Under the pieces are notes generated by a model. That model was not told where the DNA came from and searched no databases. It saw only the letters and a program-made list of their open reading frames with translations. From M0108 sp044228795 (GTDB taxonomy: Bacteria > Pseudomonadota > Gammaproteobacteria > Chromatiales > Chromatiaceae), in NCBI GenBank assembly GCA_044228795.1, contig JBGAUE010000011.1:40057-104056 (forward strand): a stretch of DNA of 64,000 nucleotides, in the 5' to 3' direction. Made by a program: the position numbers and the translations under genes. Below, piece after piece: positions 28,793 to 37,733 of this stretch. Numbering within the stretch: position 1 is the stretch's first letter; every line of letters starts with the position of its first letter.

Positions 28793-31780
28793 CTACTTCA
28801 GACCGAAGCGCCCGGCGACGTAGGCCTGCCAGCGCCCACGCGGCGGTTCCTGCCCTGGCACCCGGCGCTGGGGGGCGAACTGGGGTTGGGTGATGGCCGG
28901 CTCCTGGGGATCGGCCTTGCGCACCCGCACCCGCACGTCGAACCAGGCCGCCTGGCCGGTGACCGGGTCGGCGTTGGACAGGTGGTCGCCCGCCACCGTG
29001 GGCGGCAGTTCCTCGCCGATGAGGTGGTTGAGCAGGAAGCCCCGGCGCGACTCATCCGCATCCGGGGCCAGGCCCCAGGCGCCCGCCGCCTTGCCGATGG
29101 CGTTCCAGGTCCAGACGGTTCCCGGCTCCACCGCCTCGGAGAAGCGGCACTGACAGCGCACCTGGCCCTGGGGCGACTCCACCCACACCCAATCGCCATC
29201 ATCAAAGCCGTTGGCGATGCCGACCTGGGGGTTGACGAAGAGGACGTTGTGGCTGTGAATCTGGCGCAGCCAGGCGTTCTGGCTATCCCAGGAATGGTAC
29301 ATGGCCATGGGGCGCTGGGTGAGGGCGTTGAGGGGATAACGCTGAGTGTCCACCAGGCCCGCTTCCAGAGGCTCGTAGTAAAAGGGTAGCGGGTCGCAAT
29401 AGGTGGCGACGCGCTGGGCCAGGCGCGCCGGGGGCTGGCGACCCTGACCCTTGCCCTGGGCGGCGAGGCGGAAGCGTTGCAGCACCTCGGAGTAGAGGTT
29501 GAGACCGATGGGGTCGGCGTAGCGGATCAGGCCATGGGCGCGCGCCCAGTGCAGGTAGCCCTTGTTCCAGTTGCGCATGTACTGGTAGGACTTGGGTAAC
29601 TCGTGGTGATAGACGCAGTGATTCTGGGCGTACATCTCCCACTGGCGGGGGTTCGGCTCGCCCTTGAGGAACTTCTCGCCGCCCTGGCCGCGCCACCCGG
29701 ACAGGAAGCCGATGCCGGAGCCGGGAGAGGTCTCGTAGTTGATGATGAAGTCGGGGTAGTCACGGTAACGCCGCGCGCCGCTGGCGGTGACGAAGGCCGG
29801 CAACTGGAGCCGGGTGCCCAACTCGATGAGCACCTCCTGAAAGGGCTTACACTGACCTTTTGGGGCCAGCACCGGGAGACGCACCGCGTCCACCGGGCCG
29901 TCAAACTCGGAAATGGGCCGGTCGAGCATGGAGAGCACGTCGTGGCGTTCCAGATAGCTGGTATCCGGTAGCACCAGGTCGGCGAAGGCCACGGTCTCGG
30001 AGGCAAAGGTGTCGCACACCACCAGGAAGGGGATCTTGTAGTTGCCCTCCCCGTCCTGGTCGGCGAGCATCTGGCGCACCGCTACCGTATTCATGGACGA
30101 GTTCCAGGCCATGTTGGCCATGAACAGCAGCAGGGTGTCGAGGGGATAGGGGTCGCCGCGCCAGGCGTTGGTGATGACGTTATGCATAAGGCCATGCACC
30201 GCCAAGGGGTGTTCCCAAGAGAAGGCCTTATCGATGCGCAGGGGCTCACCGTCACCATCGACGAACAGGTCCTCAGGCCTGGCGGGCCAGCCCAGGGGCA
30301 TGCCGTCCAAGGGGGTGTCGGGCTGCACGCACTCGGGACCGTGGGGCGGCTTGGGACAGGGCGGGATGGGACGCGGATAGGGGGCGCGGTGCCGGAAGCC
30401 CCCGGGCCGGTCGATGGTGCCCAGGATGGTCATGAGGATGCCCAGAGCGCGGATGGTCTGGAAGCCGTTGGAGTGGGCAGCCAGGCCGCGCATGGCGTGA
30501 AAGGCCACCGGGTTGCCCGTGACCGTGGCGTGCTCCTGGTCCCAGCAGTCGGTCCAGGGGATGGGCAGCTCAATGCGATGATCCCGCGCCGTGATGCCCA
30601 GCTCGTGGGCCAGGCGGCGGATGGTGGCGGCGGGGATGCCCGTGAGGCCGGCGGCCCACTCGGGGCTATAGTCGGCGACGCGGTCCATGAGGAGTTGGAA
30701 GGCCGGCTTGACCGGGGTGCCGTCGTCCAGGGTGTAGCTTCCCAAGAGGCGCGGCTCGGCCCCGGGGGTGTGGGTACCGACGGCGCCAATGGTAGGGTCC
30801 CACCACAGCTTGTTCTCGGGATCGAAGCAGCCGGGCTCGTAGTGCATCGCGAAGCGACTGAAGAGGCCGTGGTCGTCGCGGCTGGGATCGTCAACTACCA
30901 GCTCGGCGGCGTTACTGTACTGGATGAGAAAGTCGCGATCGTAGAGCCCGAGGGTGAGGATCTCGTGGATCAGGGCNNNNNNNNNNNNNNNNNNNNNNNN
31001 NNNNNNNNNNNNNNNNNNNNNNNNNNNNNNNNNNNNNNNNNNNNNNNNNNNNNNNNNNNNNNNNNNNNNNNNNNNNAGCAGTAGGGCACCGTCGGTGCCA
31101 GGCTTGATGGGCACCCATTCGTCGGCGATCGCCGAGTAGCCGGTGCGGATGGGATTGATGGAGATGAACTTGCCACCCTTGCGCTTGAAGTTGCCGAGGG
31201 CGATCTTCAGCGGGTTGGAGTGGTGATCCTCGGCGGTGCCGATCATGATGAACAGCTTGGCACGGTCGAGATCGGGTCCGCCGAACTCCCAGAAGGAGCC
31301 GCCGATGGTGTAGATGAGCCCGGCGGCCAGGTTGACGGAGCAGAAGCCGCCATGGGCGGCGTAGTTGGGGGTGCCGAACTGCTTGGCGAAGAGGCCGGTG
31401 AGGGCCTGCATCTGGTCGCGACCGGTGAAGAGGGCAAAGCGTTTGGGGTCGGTGGCGCGCAGGTGGGCGAGACGCTCGGTGAGGAGCTGGAAGGCTTCAT
31501 CCCAGGTGATGGGCTCGAAGTCGGAGGTACCGCGCAGGGCGCCGGGCCGGCGACGCAGGGGCTGGGTGAGCCGCGCCGGGGAATACTGTTTCATGATCCC
31601 CGAGGAACCCTTGGCGCAGATGACGCCATGGTTGAGTGGGTGGTCGGGGTTGCCCTCGATGTAGCGCACCTCGCCGTCGCGCAGATGGACGCGGATGCCG
31701 CAACGGCAGGCGCACATGTAACAGGTGGTCTCCTTGACCTCGGCACGACCCAGGGCGCGATCGGGAATGGGTTCCTGCAT
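28793..31780 (-). CDS. soeA: Sulfite:quinone oxidoreductase molybdoprotein SoeA (interrupted by assembly gap)
   Basis: A large molybdopterin oxidoreductase. The N-terminus has no Tat signal (MQEPIPDRALGRAEVKETTC), so the enzyme stays in the cytoplasm, as known for Allochromatium SoeA. C20, C23, C27 and C55 bind a [4Fe-4S] cluster, and the Cys in GGFCSVN is the likely Mo ligand. A run of 100 N interrupts the frame at 30977-31076; the coding frame is the same on both sides. The C-terminal MoCo-binding domain (LNALTQRPMAMYHSW onward) is intact. SoeABC oxidises sulfite to sulfate and feeds the quinone pool. Related PSR/PHS/DMSO reductases are less likely given the absent Tat signal. Confidence 0.83.
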   Translation of the reverse strand: MQEPIPDRALGRAEVKETTCYMCACRCGIRVHLRDGEVRYIEGNPDHPLNHGVICAKGSSGIMKQYSPARLTQPLRRRPGALRGTSDFEPITWDEAFQLLTERLAHLRATDPKRFALFTGRDQMQALTGLFAKQFGTPNYAAHGGFCSVNLAAGLIYTIGGSFWEFGGPDLDRAKLFIMIGTAEDHHSNPLKIALGNFKRKGGKFISINPIRTGYSAIADEWVPIKPGTDGALLXXXXXXXXXXXXXXXXXXXXXXXXXXXXXXXXXXALIHEILTLGLYDRDFLIQYSNAAELVVDDPSRDDHGLFSRFAMHYEPGCFDPENKLWWDPTIGAVGTHTPGAEPRLLGSYTLDDGTPVKPAFQLLMDRVADYSPEWAAGLTGIPAATIRRLAHELGITARDHRIELPIPWTDCWDQEHATVTGNPVAFHAMRGLAAHSNGFQTIRALGILMTILGTIDRPGGFRHRAPYPRPIPPCPKPPHGPECVQPDTPLDGMPLGWPARPEDLFVDGDGEPLRIDKAFSWEHPLAVHGLMHNVITNAWRGDPYPLDTLLLFMANMAWNSSMNTVAVRQMLADQDGEGNYKIPFLVVCDTFASETVAFADLVLPDTSYLERHDVLSMLDRPISEFDGPVDAVRLPVLAPKGQCKPFQEVLIELGTRLQLPAFVTASGARRYRDYPDFIINYETSPGSGIGFLSGWRGQGGEKFLKGEPNPRQWEMYAQNHCVYHHELPKSYQYMRNWNKGYLHWARAHGLIRYADPIGLNLYSEVLQRFRLAAQGKGQGRQPPARLAQRVATYCDPLPFYYEPLEAGLVDTQRYPLNALTQRPMAMYHSWDSQNAWLRQIHSHNVLFVNPQVGIANGFDDGDWVWVESPQGQVRCQCRFSEAVEPGTVWTWNAIGKAAGAWGLAPDADESRRGFLLNHLIGEELPPTVAGDHLSNADPVTGQAAWFDVRVRVRKADPQEPAITQPQFAPQRRVPGQEPPRGRWQAYVAGRFGLK
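30977..31076. other. Assembly gap (100 N) inside soeA
   Basis: Exactly 100 N, a placeholder for unknown length. On the minus strand the flanks read GGTGCCCTACTGCT before and GCCCTGATCCACGAG after, that is G-A-L-L-(CTN) then A-L-I-H-E. Confidence 0.98.
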
Positions 31781-32000
31781 GGGGGGACCTGCGTCTGCGT
31801 GTGAGGCGGTGGGCGAGGCGGTTAATTCTAATATTACCGATTGCTGATATGCAATCCATACCCGGATGGATTTCCAGGGCTCGCGAGATTTTAATGATTC
31901 AGGTCAAAGGTTGATTCTGGGCGCCTGGTTCGCCAAGGGCATAGGCTCCCACGGGTTCGGGGCGAACCAGCAACCTGAAGATGGCCCCCGGACGCCTGGG

Positions 32001-32627
32001 TTAAAGCTCCTCGAAAAGGCTGGGGTCACCCTTGCCAACCCGTGTCATCAGAGCCGTCTCCCCACTCAGATCGACCAGGGTAGTGGGCTCGAGGCCACAA
32101 AATCCGCCATCGATAATGAGGTCCACCTGGTGACCTAGCAGGTCGCGCATCTCGTAGGGATCGGTGAGGGGCTGATCGTCGCCAGGGAGCATGAGGGTCG
32201 TGCTCAAGATGGGCTGATCAAGGGCGCCCAGGAGTTCGCGGCAGATAATGTTGTCGGGTACCCGAATGCCGATGGTCTTGCGCTTAGGGTGCATGAGGCG
32301 ACGCGGCACCTGCTTGGTGCCTTCGAAGATAAAGGTATAAGCCCCCGGGGTCAGGCTTTTGAGCAGGCGAAAGGCCTGGTTGTCGATCTTAGCGTAGGTG
32401 GTAATCTCGGAGAGGTCACGGCAGACCAGGGTAAAATTATGCTTATCATCCAGATTACGGATGCGGCGCATCCGCTCCATGGCATCTTTCTCGCCGATCT
32501 GGCAACCCAGGGCGTAGGAAGAGTCCGTGGGATAAATGATAACGCCACCTTCCAGCAGGATATCCACCGCCCGGCGAATGAGCCGCGGCTGGGGATTATC
32601 GGGATGGATGTCGAAGAATTGTGCCAT
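32001..32627 (-). CDS. yciO: YciO-type protein (Sua5/YciO/YrdC family)
   Basis: A 208-residue protein. The conserved blocks GGVIIYPTDSSYALGC, RIRNLDDKHNFTLVCRDLSE and TTLMLPGDDQPLTDPYE mark the YciO branch of the threonylcarbamoyl-AMP synthase fold. Adjacency to the RNase AM gene, as in E. coli, favours YciO over the essential TsaC. Enzymatic role in tRNA t6A synthesis is possible but not assured. Confidence 0.88.
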   Translation of the reverse strand: MAQFFDIHPDNPQPRLIRRAVDILLEGGVIIYPTDSSYALGCQIGEKDAMERMRRIRNLDDKHNFTLVCRDLSEITTYAKIDNQAFRLLKSLTPGAYTFIFEGTKQVPRRLMHPKRKTIGIRVPDNIICRELLGALDQPILSTTLMLPGDDQPLTDPYEMRDLLGHQVDLIIDGGFCGLEPTTLVDLSGETALMTRVGKGDPSLFEEL

Positions 32628-32661
32628 GGAGGGCTTGCTCCTGGGTCCTTGGGTATGCCGG

Positions 32662-33495
32662 TCACCAGTCCGCCCAGATCGGCACGCAGCCGGGTGGCAG
32701 CTTGGGCAACCGGCCTAACTCCATATATGGGTGCTCGGGTCCGTGATAATCACTGCCAGCGGAGGCGAGCAGGGCAAAATCCCGGGCGTGCTGGGCGTAT
32801 ACACAGGCCTCGTCGCGGCTATGGCTACCGGAAATCACCTCGATGCCAACGCCCCCCAACTCGCGGAATTCGCCGATCAGATGCCGCATTTTGAAGCCCG
32901 TGAGGCCGTAGCGGGCCGGGTGGGCGACGACCGCCTGACCCCCCGCCTCCCGGATCCAGCCCAGGGCCTCCTCCAGAGAGGCCCAGTTGCCCGTCACATG
33001 TCCTGGCTTACCCTTGACCAGATAGCGCTTGAAGACGTCGCGTACCGTGGCGGCATAACCGCGTTGGACCAGAAAGCGGGCGAAATGGGTACGACCGACG
33101 AAACGTTCATCGGCGGCCAGGGCCAGAGCACCCGCGTAAGCCCCATCAATGCCTTTGGCCGCCAGTCGCTGACCGATCTCCTTGGCCCGCCAGTCTCGAT
33201 AGTCGCGCACCCCCCCCAAGCCAGCGTTCAGGGCTGGGGCTGCGGGGTCGATTCCCAGTCCCAAGATATGAAGCGTGCGCCCGCCCCAGGTGACCGAGAT
33301 CTCGACACCGGGAATCAGAGTCAGGCCCAGTTCGCTGGCGGCGGCCTGGCCCTCGGCGATACCGTTGAGGGTATCGTGATCCGTCAGGGCCAGCACCTGG
33401 ATGCCTACCTCGGCCGCGCGGGCCACCAACGCCGTCGGCGTCAGGGTGCCATCGGAGGCGGTGGAGTGAGTGTGGAGGTCATGGATGCTGCCCAT
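32662..33495 (-). CDS. rnm: PHP-domain phosphoesterase, RNase AM (YciV/TrpH) type
   Basis: A 277-residue protein with PHP metal-binding motifs DLHTHSTASDGTLTP, LALTDHDT, GVEISVTW and SAGSDYHGPEHPY. The E. coli homologue is a 5'-3' exonuclease that trims rRNA 5' ends and hydrolyses pAp. It lies 34 bp upstream of yciO on the same strand; both together are conserved neighbours. Confidence 0.88.
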   Translation of the reverse strand: MGSIHDLHTHSTASDGTLTPTALVARAAEVGIQVLALTDHDTLNGIAEGQAAASELGLTLIPGVEISVTWGGRTLHILGLGIDPAAPALNAGLGGVRDYRDWRAKEIGQRLAAKGIDGAYAGALALAADERFVGRTHFARFLVQRGYAATVRDVFKRYLVKGKPGHVTGNWASLEEALGWIREAGGQAVVAHPARYGLTGFKMRHLIGEFRELGGVGIEVISGSHSRDEACVYAQHARDFALLASAGSDYHGPEHPYMELGRLPKLPPGCVPIWADW

Positions 33496-33787
33496 TGGGG
33501 AATGTTACTCTAAATATCAGGTGATCCGCGATGCGCTTGGTCGCACCCAGATGCCATGCCTGAAGACTCAAGCCCCTACGGCTGGTAGACTATTACCAGA
33601 ATAATCCGAGTTAACGCGGATCCCGGGTGCGAATATCGGGGGTTTTTTCGTTAAACCATGGAACCAAGTTCTTTTCCCCTGGATCGAACTGACCTTTAGA
33701 AACTTCAGATTGCCTCAGAGGGTACTAACATAGCGGTAACCTCCGCTCCAACCCCTCGCCCATGGGTGCTTTTACAATAACCAAAAC

Positions 33788-34459
33788 ATGAAATTACTGA
33801 TCGATTTCTTCCCAATCCTGCTCTTCTTCATCGCCTACAAGCTAGCAGGCATCTATGTGGCCACAGGGGTAGCCATTGCCGCCGCCACCGTCCAGGTGGC
33901 CTGGGTCTGGTGGCGCCACCGTAAGTTCGAAAAGATGCATCTGGCCACCCTGGCCCTGTTGGCGGTCTTCGGCGGCATGACCCTGGCCCTGCACGACCCC
34001 ATCTTCGTCATGTGGAAGCCGACCCTGGTCAATTGGCTGTTCGCGGCGGTCTTTCTCGGCAGCCACTTCGTGGGCGGCAAAACGGTCATCGAGCGCATGA
34101 TGTCCCAGACCATCGAACTCCCAGCGGAAATCTGGCCCCGTTTGAACCTGCTTTGGGCGATCTTTTTCTTCCTGTCCGGGGCGGCCAACCTCTATGTAGT
34201 CTATGACTTTAGCGGGTTCTATGCCGCCCAGCAGGCCCTGATAGCCGCCGCCGGCTTGAGCAACATCGACCTGGCTTCCTGTGCAGACCAGTTCCAGGGC
34301 AGCCTGCTGGTCCAATGTCAGGACACTCAGGAGCGGGAAGATACCTGGGTTAACTTCAAGCTATTTGGGATGTTAGGAATGACGATCGCCTTCGTTATCG
34401 CCCAGGGATTCTACCTGGCCCGTCATATCCGTCACCCAGAAGAAGTCCCGGAGGCCTGA
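33788..34459 (+). CDS. yciB: Inner membrane-spanning protein YciB (IspZ/septation family)
   Basis: A 223-residue protein with about five TM helices. MKLLIDFFPILLFFIAYK, FEKMHLATLALLAVFGGMTL and DTWVNFKLFGMLGMT follow YciB. Compared with E. coli YciB (179 residues) it carries about 40 extra residues in the loop before WVNFK, with two cysteines (ASCADQF, VQCQDT). YciB helps maintain envelope integrity during elongation and division. Four bp separate it from yciI. Confidence 0.92.
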   Translation: MKLLIDFFPILLFFIAYKLAGIYVATGVAIAAATVQVAWVWWRHRKFEKMHLATLALLAVFGGMTLALHDPIFVMWKPTLVNWLFAAVFLGSHFVGGKTVIERMMSQTIELPAEIWPRLNLLWAIFFFLSGAANLYVVYDFSGFYAAQQALIAAAGLSNIDLASCADQFQGSLLVQCQDTQEREDTWVNFKLFGMLGMTIAFVIAQGFYLARHIRHPEEVPEA

Positions 34460-34463
34460 TCGA

Positions 34464-34766
34464 ATGCTCTATGCCATCATCGCCCACGATAAGCCCGGCA
34501 GCCTGCCGGCCCGTCTTGCCGCTCGCCCGGCCCACCTGGAGCGGCTTCGCAATCTGCAAGACCAGGGCCGCCTGGTTCTGGCCGGCCCCCTTCCAGCCAT
34601 CGACTGCGAGGATCCCGGCGAGGCCGGTTTCAGCGGGTCCCTGATCGTCGCTGAGTTTTCCGACCTTGAAACCGCCCAATCCTGGGCGGAGCACGACCCC
34701 TACGCCCAAGCCGGGGTTTATGGGGAGGTCCAGGTCAAACCCTTCCGCAAGGTATTCCCGGCCTGA
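34464..34766 (+). CDS. yciI: YciI family protein
   Basis: A 100-residue ferredoxin-like alpha/beta-barrel protein: MLYAIIAHDKPGSLPARLAARPAHLERL, then the DCEDPGEAGFSGSLIVAEF and SWAEHDPYAQAGVY blocks with the conserved His-Asp. Function unknown. Cotranscribed with yciB. Confidence 0.92.
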   Translation: MLYAIIAHDKPGSLPARLAARPAHLERLRNLQDQGRLVLAGPLPAIDCEDPGEAGFSGSLIVAEFSDLETAQSWAEHDPYAQAGVYGEVQVKPFRKVFPA

Positions 34767-34816
34767 ACCGGGTTGTTTTATCTACACTTTACCGCTTCTA
34801 GGAGTCTGAGAACCGC

Positions 34817-35722
34817 ATGAATAAGCGTCTGCTTCACATCGCCTGCCTGACCGCCCTGCTGACCACCCAAGTCTTCGCCGCCGAAGAGGTTAAGGCCCCC
34901 GAGGCCCCAGCCGTCGCGACCCAGGCCGAGCCACCCAGTGACACCACCATCGCCACTGTCAACGGCCAGAAATTTTCCCTTGGCCTGTTCCGCCTCTTCT
35001 ACGCCGAGCGTCTGCGCGCGGCCCGGGCCGAAAACACCCCTGAGTTCCAGAACCTGGCCTTCAATGAGTTCGTGAATATCATCGTCACGTCCCAGGACGC
35101 CAAGACCCAAGGCCTGGAAAGTAATCCCGAGCTGGCTTACGCCATGGAACTGCAAAAGATGCAGCTCCTGTCCCGCCTGGTCCTTGAGCAAACCGCCTCG
35201 ACTATTCACCCCTCCGACGCGGACATCAAGAAGGTTTACGACGATCAGGTCGCCAAACTGGATCGCCTGGAATATAAGGCGCGTCACATCCTGGTTAAGG
35301 AAGAGGATGAAGCCAAGAAGATCATCAAGGAACTGGATGGCGGCAAGAAATTCGAGGACCTGGCCAAGGCCCATTCCGATGGTCCCACCGGCAAGAATGG
35401 CGGCGATCTGGGCTGGTTTGACGCCACCCAGATGGTGCCGGCCTTTTCCGAGGTGATCGTCGAGATGAAGCCCGGTACCTATACCAAGACTCCGGTCAAG
35501 ACCCAGTTTGGCTGGCATGTTATCTTGCTGGAGGAGACCCGCAAGATGGAGCCCCCGACCCTGGAAAGCGTCAAGCCCGAGATCATCGCCTCCCTCCAGC
35601 GCGAGGGTCTTACCAAGTACATTGGCGAGTTACAGGAAAAGGCCAAGGTTGAACTCAACCCGGACCTCATCAAGCAAACGCCGGTTGAGGCTAAGCCTGA
35701 GGCTAAGCCAGAAGCCAAGTAA
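34817..35722 (+). CDS. Periplasmic parvulin-type peptidyl-prolyl isomerase
   Basis: A 301-residue protein with a Sec signal peptide (cleavage near VFA-AEE). A helical SurA/PpiC-like N-terminal region is followed by one rotamase domain (about 150-245): KARHILVKEEDEAKKI, GPTGKNGGDLGWFDATQMVP and TQFGWHVILLEETR. The C-terminus ends in a short Glu-Ala-Lys-Pro repeat. It should assist folding of exported proteins. A strong terminator follows. Confidence 0.9.
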   Translation: MNKRLLHIACLTALLTTQVFAAEEVKAPEAPAVATQAEPPSDTTIATVNGQKFSLGLFRLFYAERLRAARAENTPEFQNLAFNEFVNIIVTSQDAKTQGLESNPELAYAMELQKMQLLSRLVLEQTASTIHPSDADIKKVYDDQVAKLDRLEYKARHILVKEEDEAKKIIKELDGGKKFEDLAKAHSDGPTGKNGGDLGWFDATQMVPAFSEVIVEMKPGTYTKTPVKTQFGWHVILLEETRKMEPPTLESVKPEIIASLQREGLTKYIGELQEKAKVELNPDLIKQTPVEAKPEAKPEAK

Positions 35723-35744
35723 AGGGTTCAGCATTCGGAACGGC

Positions 35745-35779
35745 CACCAAAGGCGCCTGCGGGCGCCTTTGGTGTTTTT
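35745..35779 (+). terminator. Rho-independent terminator after the parvulin gene
   Basis: A perfect 13-bp stem (CACCAAAGGCGCC with its complement), a 4-base loop and five T at 35775-35779. It lies between convergent genes and the stem could serve both strands, but the T-tract favours the plus strand. Confidence 0.9.
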
Positions 35780-35791
35780 CGGGCGCCTGTC

Positions 35792-36469
35792 TCAATCCCC
35801 GGAACGGAGGATGTAATCAAAACGCCGGAGCGAGAAGAGGGTCATGATGACGCCCAGGAGGAACCAGTCCGGCCCTACGAGCCAGAGGACGAAGGGAATG
35901 GTCAGTAAAAAAAACCGGCTCCCTCGATTGTAGTTACCGGCGGCGCGATTGAGGGTCTCGGCGATTTCGTCCTCGGCCACCCCGACAAAGATGATTGCGG
36001 GCAGATTGATTAGGAATCCCGTCTGATTGTAAAAGCGGAGGGCAATGACGAAGCGCAGGAAGGCGCTGAAAAAGAAGACCGCCAATATCAACAGCTTGAG
36101 CCGGGCAAGGTCCCCCCCCACAGGGAGGAAACTGACGGCATGGGAAATATTGGCCATATTCAGCCCCTGGAAGGAGGCAGCGACCAGACCGAGCCCGATC
36201 ATGATGGTGGTAGAGGCAAAGACCGAGGCGGTCATCACCCAATTGCGCAAGGTCTGAATTGCCAGGATATCGCCGTTCCTGGCCCGCACCGCCTCGACCC
36301 AGACCCGGCGCAGCCGGTCAGCACGACCCCGGGTGGTGCGCTCTGGATGCCGGCGGTAAACCCAACTCAGGCGCCAGTGATAGGCTAACAGCATGGACAA
36401 ACCGAGTAGATCGGGAATCAGGTTCCAGGTAGACGAGAGGATGATCCCAGATGAAAGGTCAAAGGGCAT
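35792..36469 (-). CDS. DUF599 family membrane protein
   Basis: A 225-residue protein from the ATG at 36469 with about four TM helices. The block W-VEAVRARNGDILAIQTLRN followed by ASTTIMIGLGLVA matches the DUF599 signature (N-D-x2-A-x-QT-x-RN). A later FVIALRFYNQTG is also typical. Function unknown. Stops 13 bp from the shared terminator. Confidence 0.85.
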   Translation of the reverse strand: MPFDLSSGIILSSTWNLIPDLLGLSMLLAYHWRLSWVYRRHPERTTRGRADRLRRVWVEAVRARNGDILAIQTLRNWVMTASVFASTTIMIGLGLVAASFQGLNMANISHAVSFLPVGGDLARLKLLILAVFFFSAFLRFVIALRFYNQTGFLINLPAIIFVGVAEDEIAETLNRAAGNYNRGSRFFLLTIPFVLWLVGPDWFLLGVIMTLFSLRRFDYILRSGD

Positions 36470-36655
36470 GATGAGTTGGAGCAACGGCGCAAAATAATTC
36501 CAAATGATTCCGGGTAAGTATAACGAAGGCGCATCCCTGTAGCAGGTCGGGAAGGTCTTTATCCTGTGATGGGATCAGGTCGCTGAAATTTCTTGCCACC
36601 GGCACGGGCACTTAGGCCTTTCCTGATGCGAGTAACGCGGAAAGAGGACGGCATC

Positions 36656-37687
36656 ATGATTGACGAGGCAAAACCATCGAATTCCGGGCTGTGGCGCCTC
36701 TCCGTGGCGCCCATGCTGGATTGGACTGATCGTCACTGCCGGTTCTTCTTGCGTTTGATCAGCCGCCATGTGCGGCTCTACACAGAGATGGTGACCACCG
36801 GCGCCCTGATCCATGGGGATTGCCAACGCCATCTGGACTACGATCCCGTTGAGCACCCGGTGGCACTGCAACTGGGAGGCAACGATCCGAACCGGATGGC
36901 CACCTGCGCGCGTCTGGGGGAGGACTGGGGCTATGACGAAATCAACATGAACGTCGGCTGTCCTTCCGACCGGGTCCAGAATGGGCGCTTTGGGGCCTGC
37001 CTGATGGCGGAGCCGGCCTTGGTGGCGGACTGTGTGGCGGCCATGAAGGCGGCGGTAAGGATACCCGTGACAGTCAAGACCCGGCTCGGAATCGATGACC
37101 GGGACAGCTACCCGGAACTCCACGCCTTCACCACGGCCATGGTAGCGGCCGGAGTCGATGCCCTGATCGTCCACGCCCGCAAAGCCTGGCTCAAGGGTCT
37201 GAGTCCCAAGGAAAATCGGGAGGTTCCTCCCCTGCGATATGACTGGGTGCAGCAGCTCAAAGTGGATTTTCCGGGCCTGCCGATGATCATCAATGGCGGC
37301 ATTCTCAACCTGGACCAGGCCCTGGGGTTTTTGGACCTACTCGATGGGGTCATGATGGGGCGAGGCCTTTATCAGAACCCCTGGTTATTGGCGACCTCGG
37401 ACCTTAGCATCTTTGGTGACCCCCACCCCATCCCGGATCGCCACCAGATTTTGGAGGCCTTCATCCCCTATGTGGAGCACCAGATGAGGCAGGGGGTGCC
37501 GCTTCAGGCCATGACCCGCCATATCCTCGACCTTTTCCAGGGTCAACCCGGGGCCAAACACTGGCGACGCACCCTGAGTGAGAATGTCCATCTCCCGGGA
37601 GCACGCTCAAGCTTGTTGGTGAGGGCTATGCCACCCCGGCAAGGACCCGCGGCCAGCGCGCTTGCCGTCAGCGATTCCGCGACCTGA
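36656..37687 (+). CDS. dusA: tRNA-dihydrouridine(20/20a) synthase DusA
   Basis: A 343-residue FMN enzyme. The start at the ATG at 36656 is preceded by AGAGGA. Motifs: SVAPMLDWTDRHCRFFLRL, YTEMVTTGALIHGD, MNVGCPSDRVQNGRFGACLM with the catalytic Cys, VHARKAWLKGLSPKENR and IINGGI. It reduces U20/U20a in the tRNA D-loop. Confidence 0.95.
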   Translation: MIDEAKPSNSGLWRLSVAPMLDWTDRHCRFFLRLISRHVRLYTEMVTTGALIHGDCQRHLDYDPVEHPVALQLGGNDPNRMATCARLGEDWGYDEINMNVGCPSDRVQNGRFGACLMAEPALVADCVAAMKAAVRIPVTVKTRLGIDDRDSYPELHAFTTAMVAAGVDALIVHARKAWLKGLSPKENREVPPLRYDWVQQLKVDFPGLPMIINGGILNLDQALGFLDLLDGVMMGRGLYQNPWLLATSDLSIFGDPHPIPDRHQILEAFIPYVEHQMRQGVPLQAMTRHILDLFQGQPGAKHWRRTLSENVHLPGARSSLLVRAMPPRQGPAASALAVSDSAT

Positions 37688-37733
37688 GCACGCCAGTAAA
37701 TTCAGCACGGGTGCTTAACTGGCCCGAGACTCC

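Noticed and set aside
26974..31780. DMSO, thiosulfate or polysulfide reductase
   Set aside because: The molybdoprotein lacks a Tat signal and the anchor is DmsC-type; with the phototroph markers, SoeABC is the better reading. Biochemistry would be needed to exclude others.
29603..31804. Long frames on the plus strand opposite soeA
   Set aside because: They mirror the codon pattern of soeA and run through the N gap; no independent support.
32001..32627. Essential threonylcarbamoyl-AMP synthase TsaC
   Set aside because: Sequence blocks and linkage to the RNase AM gene point to the YciO branch; TsaC is expected elsewhere.
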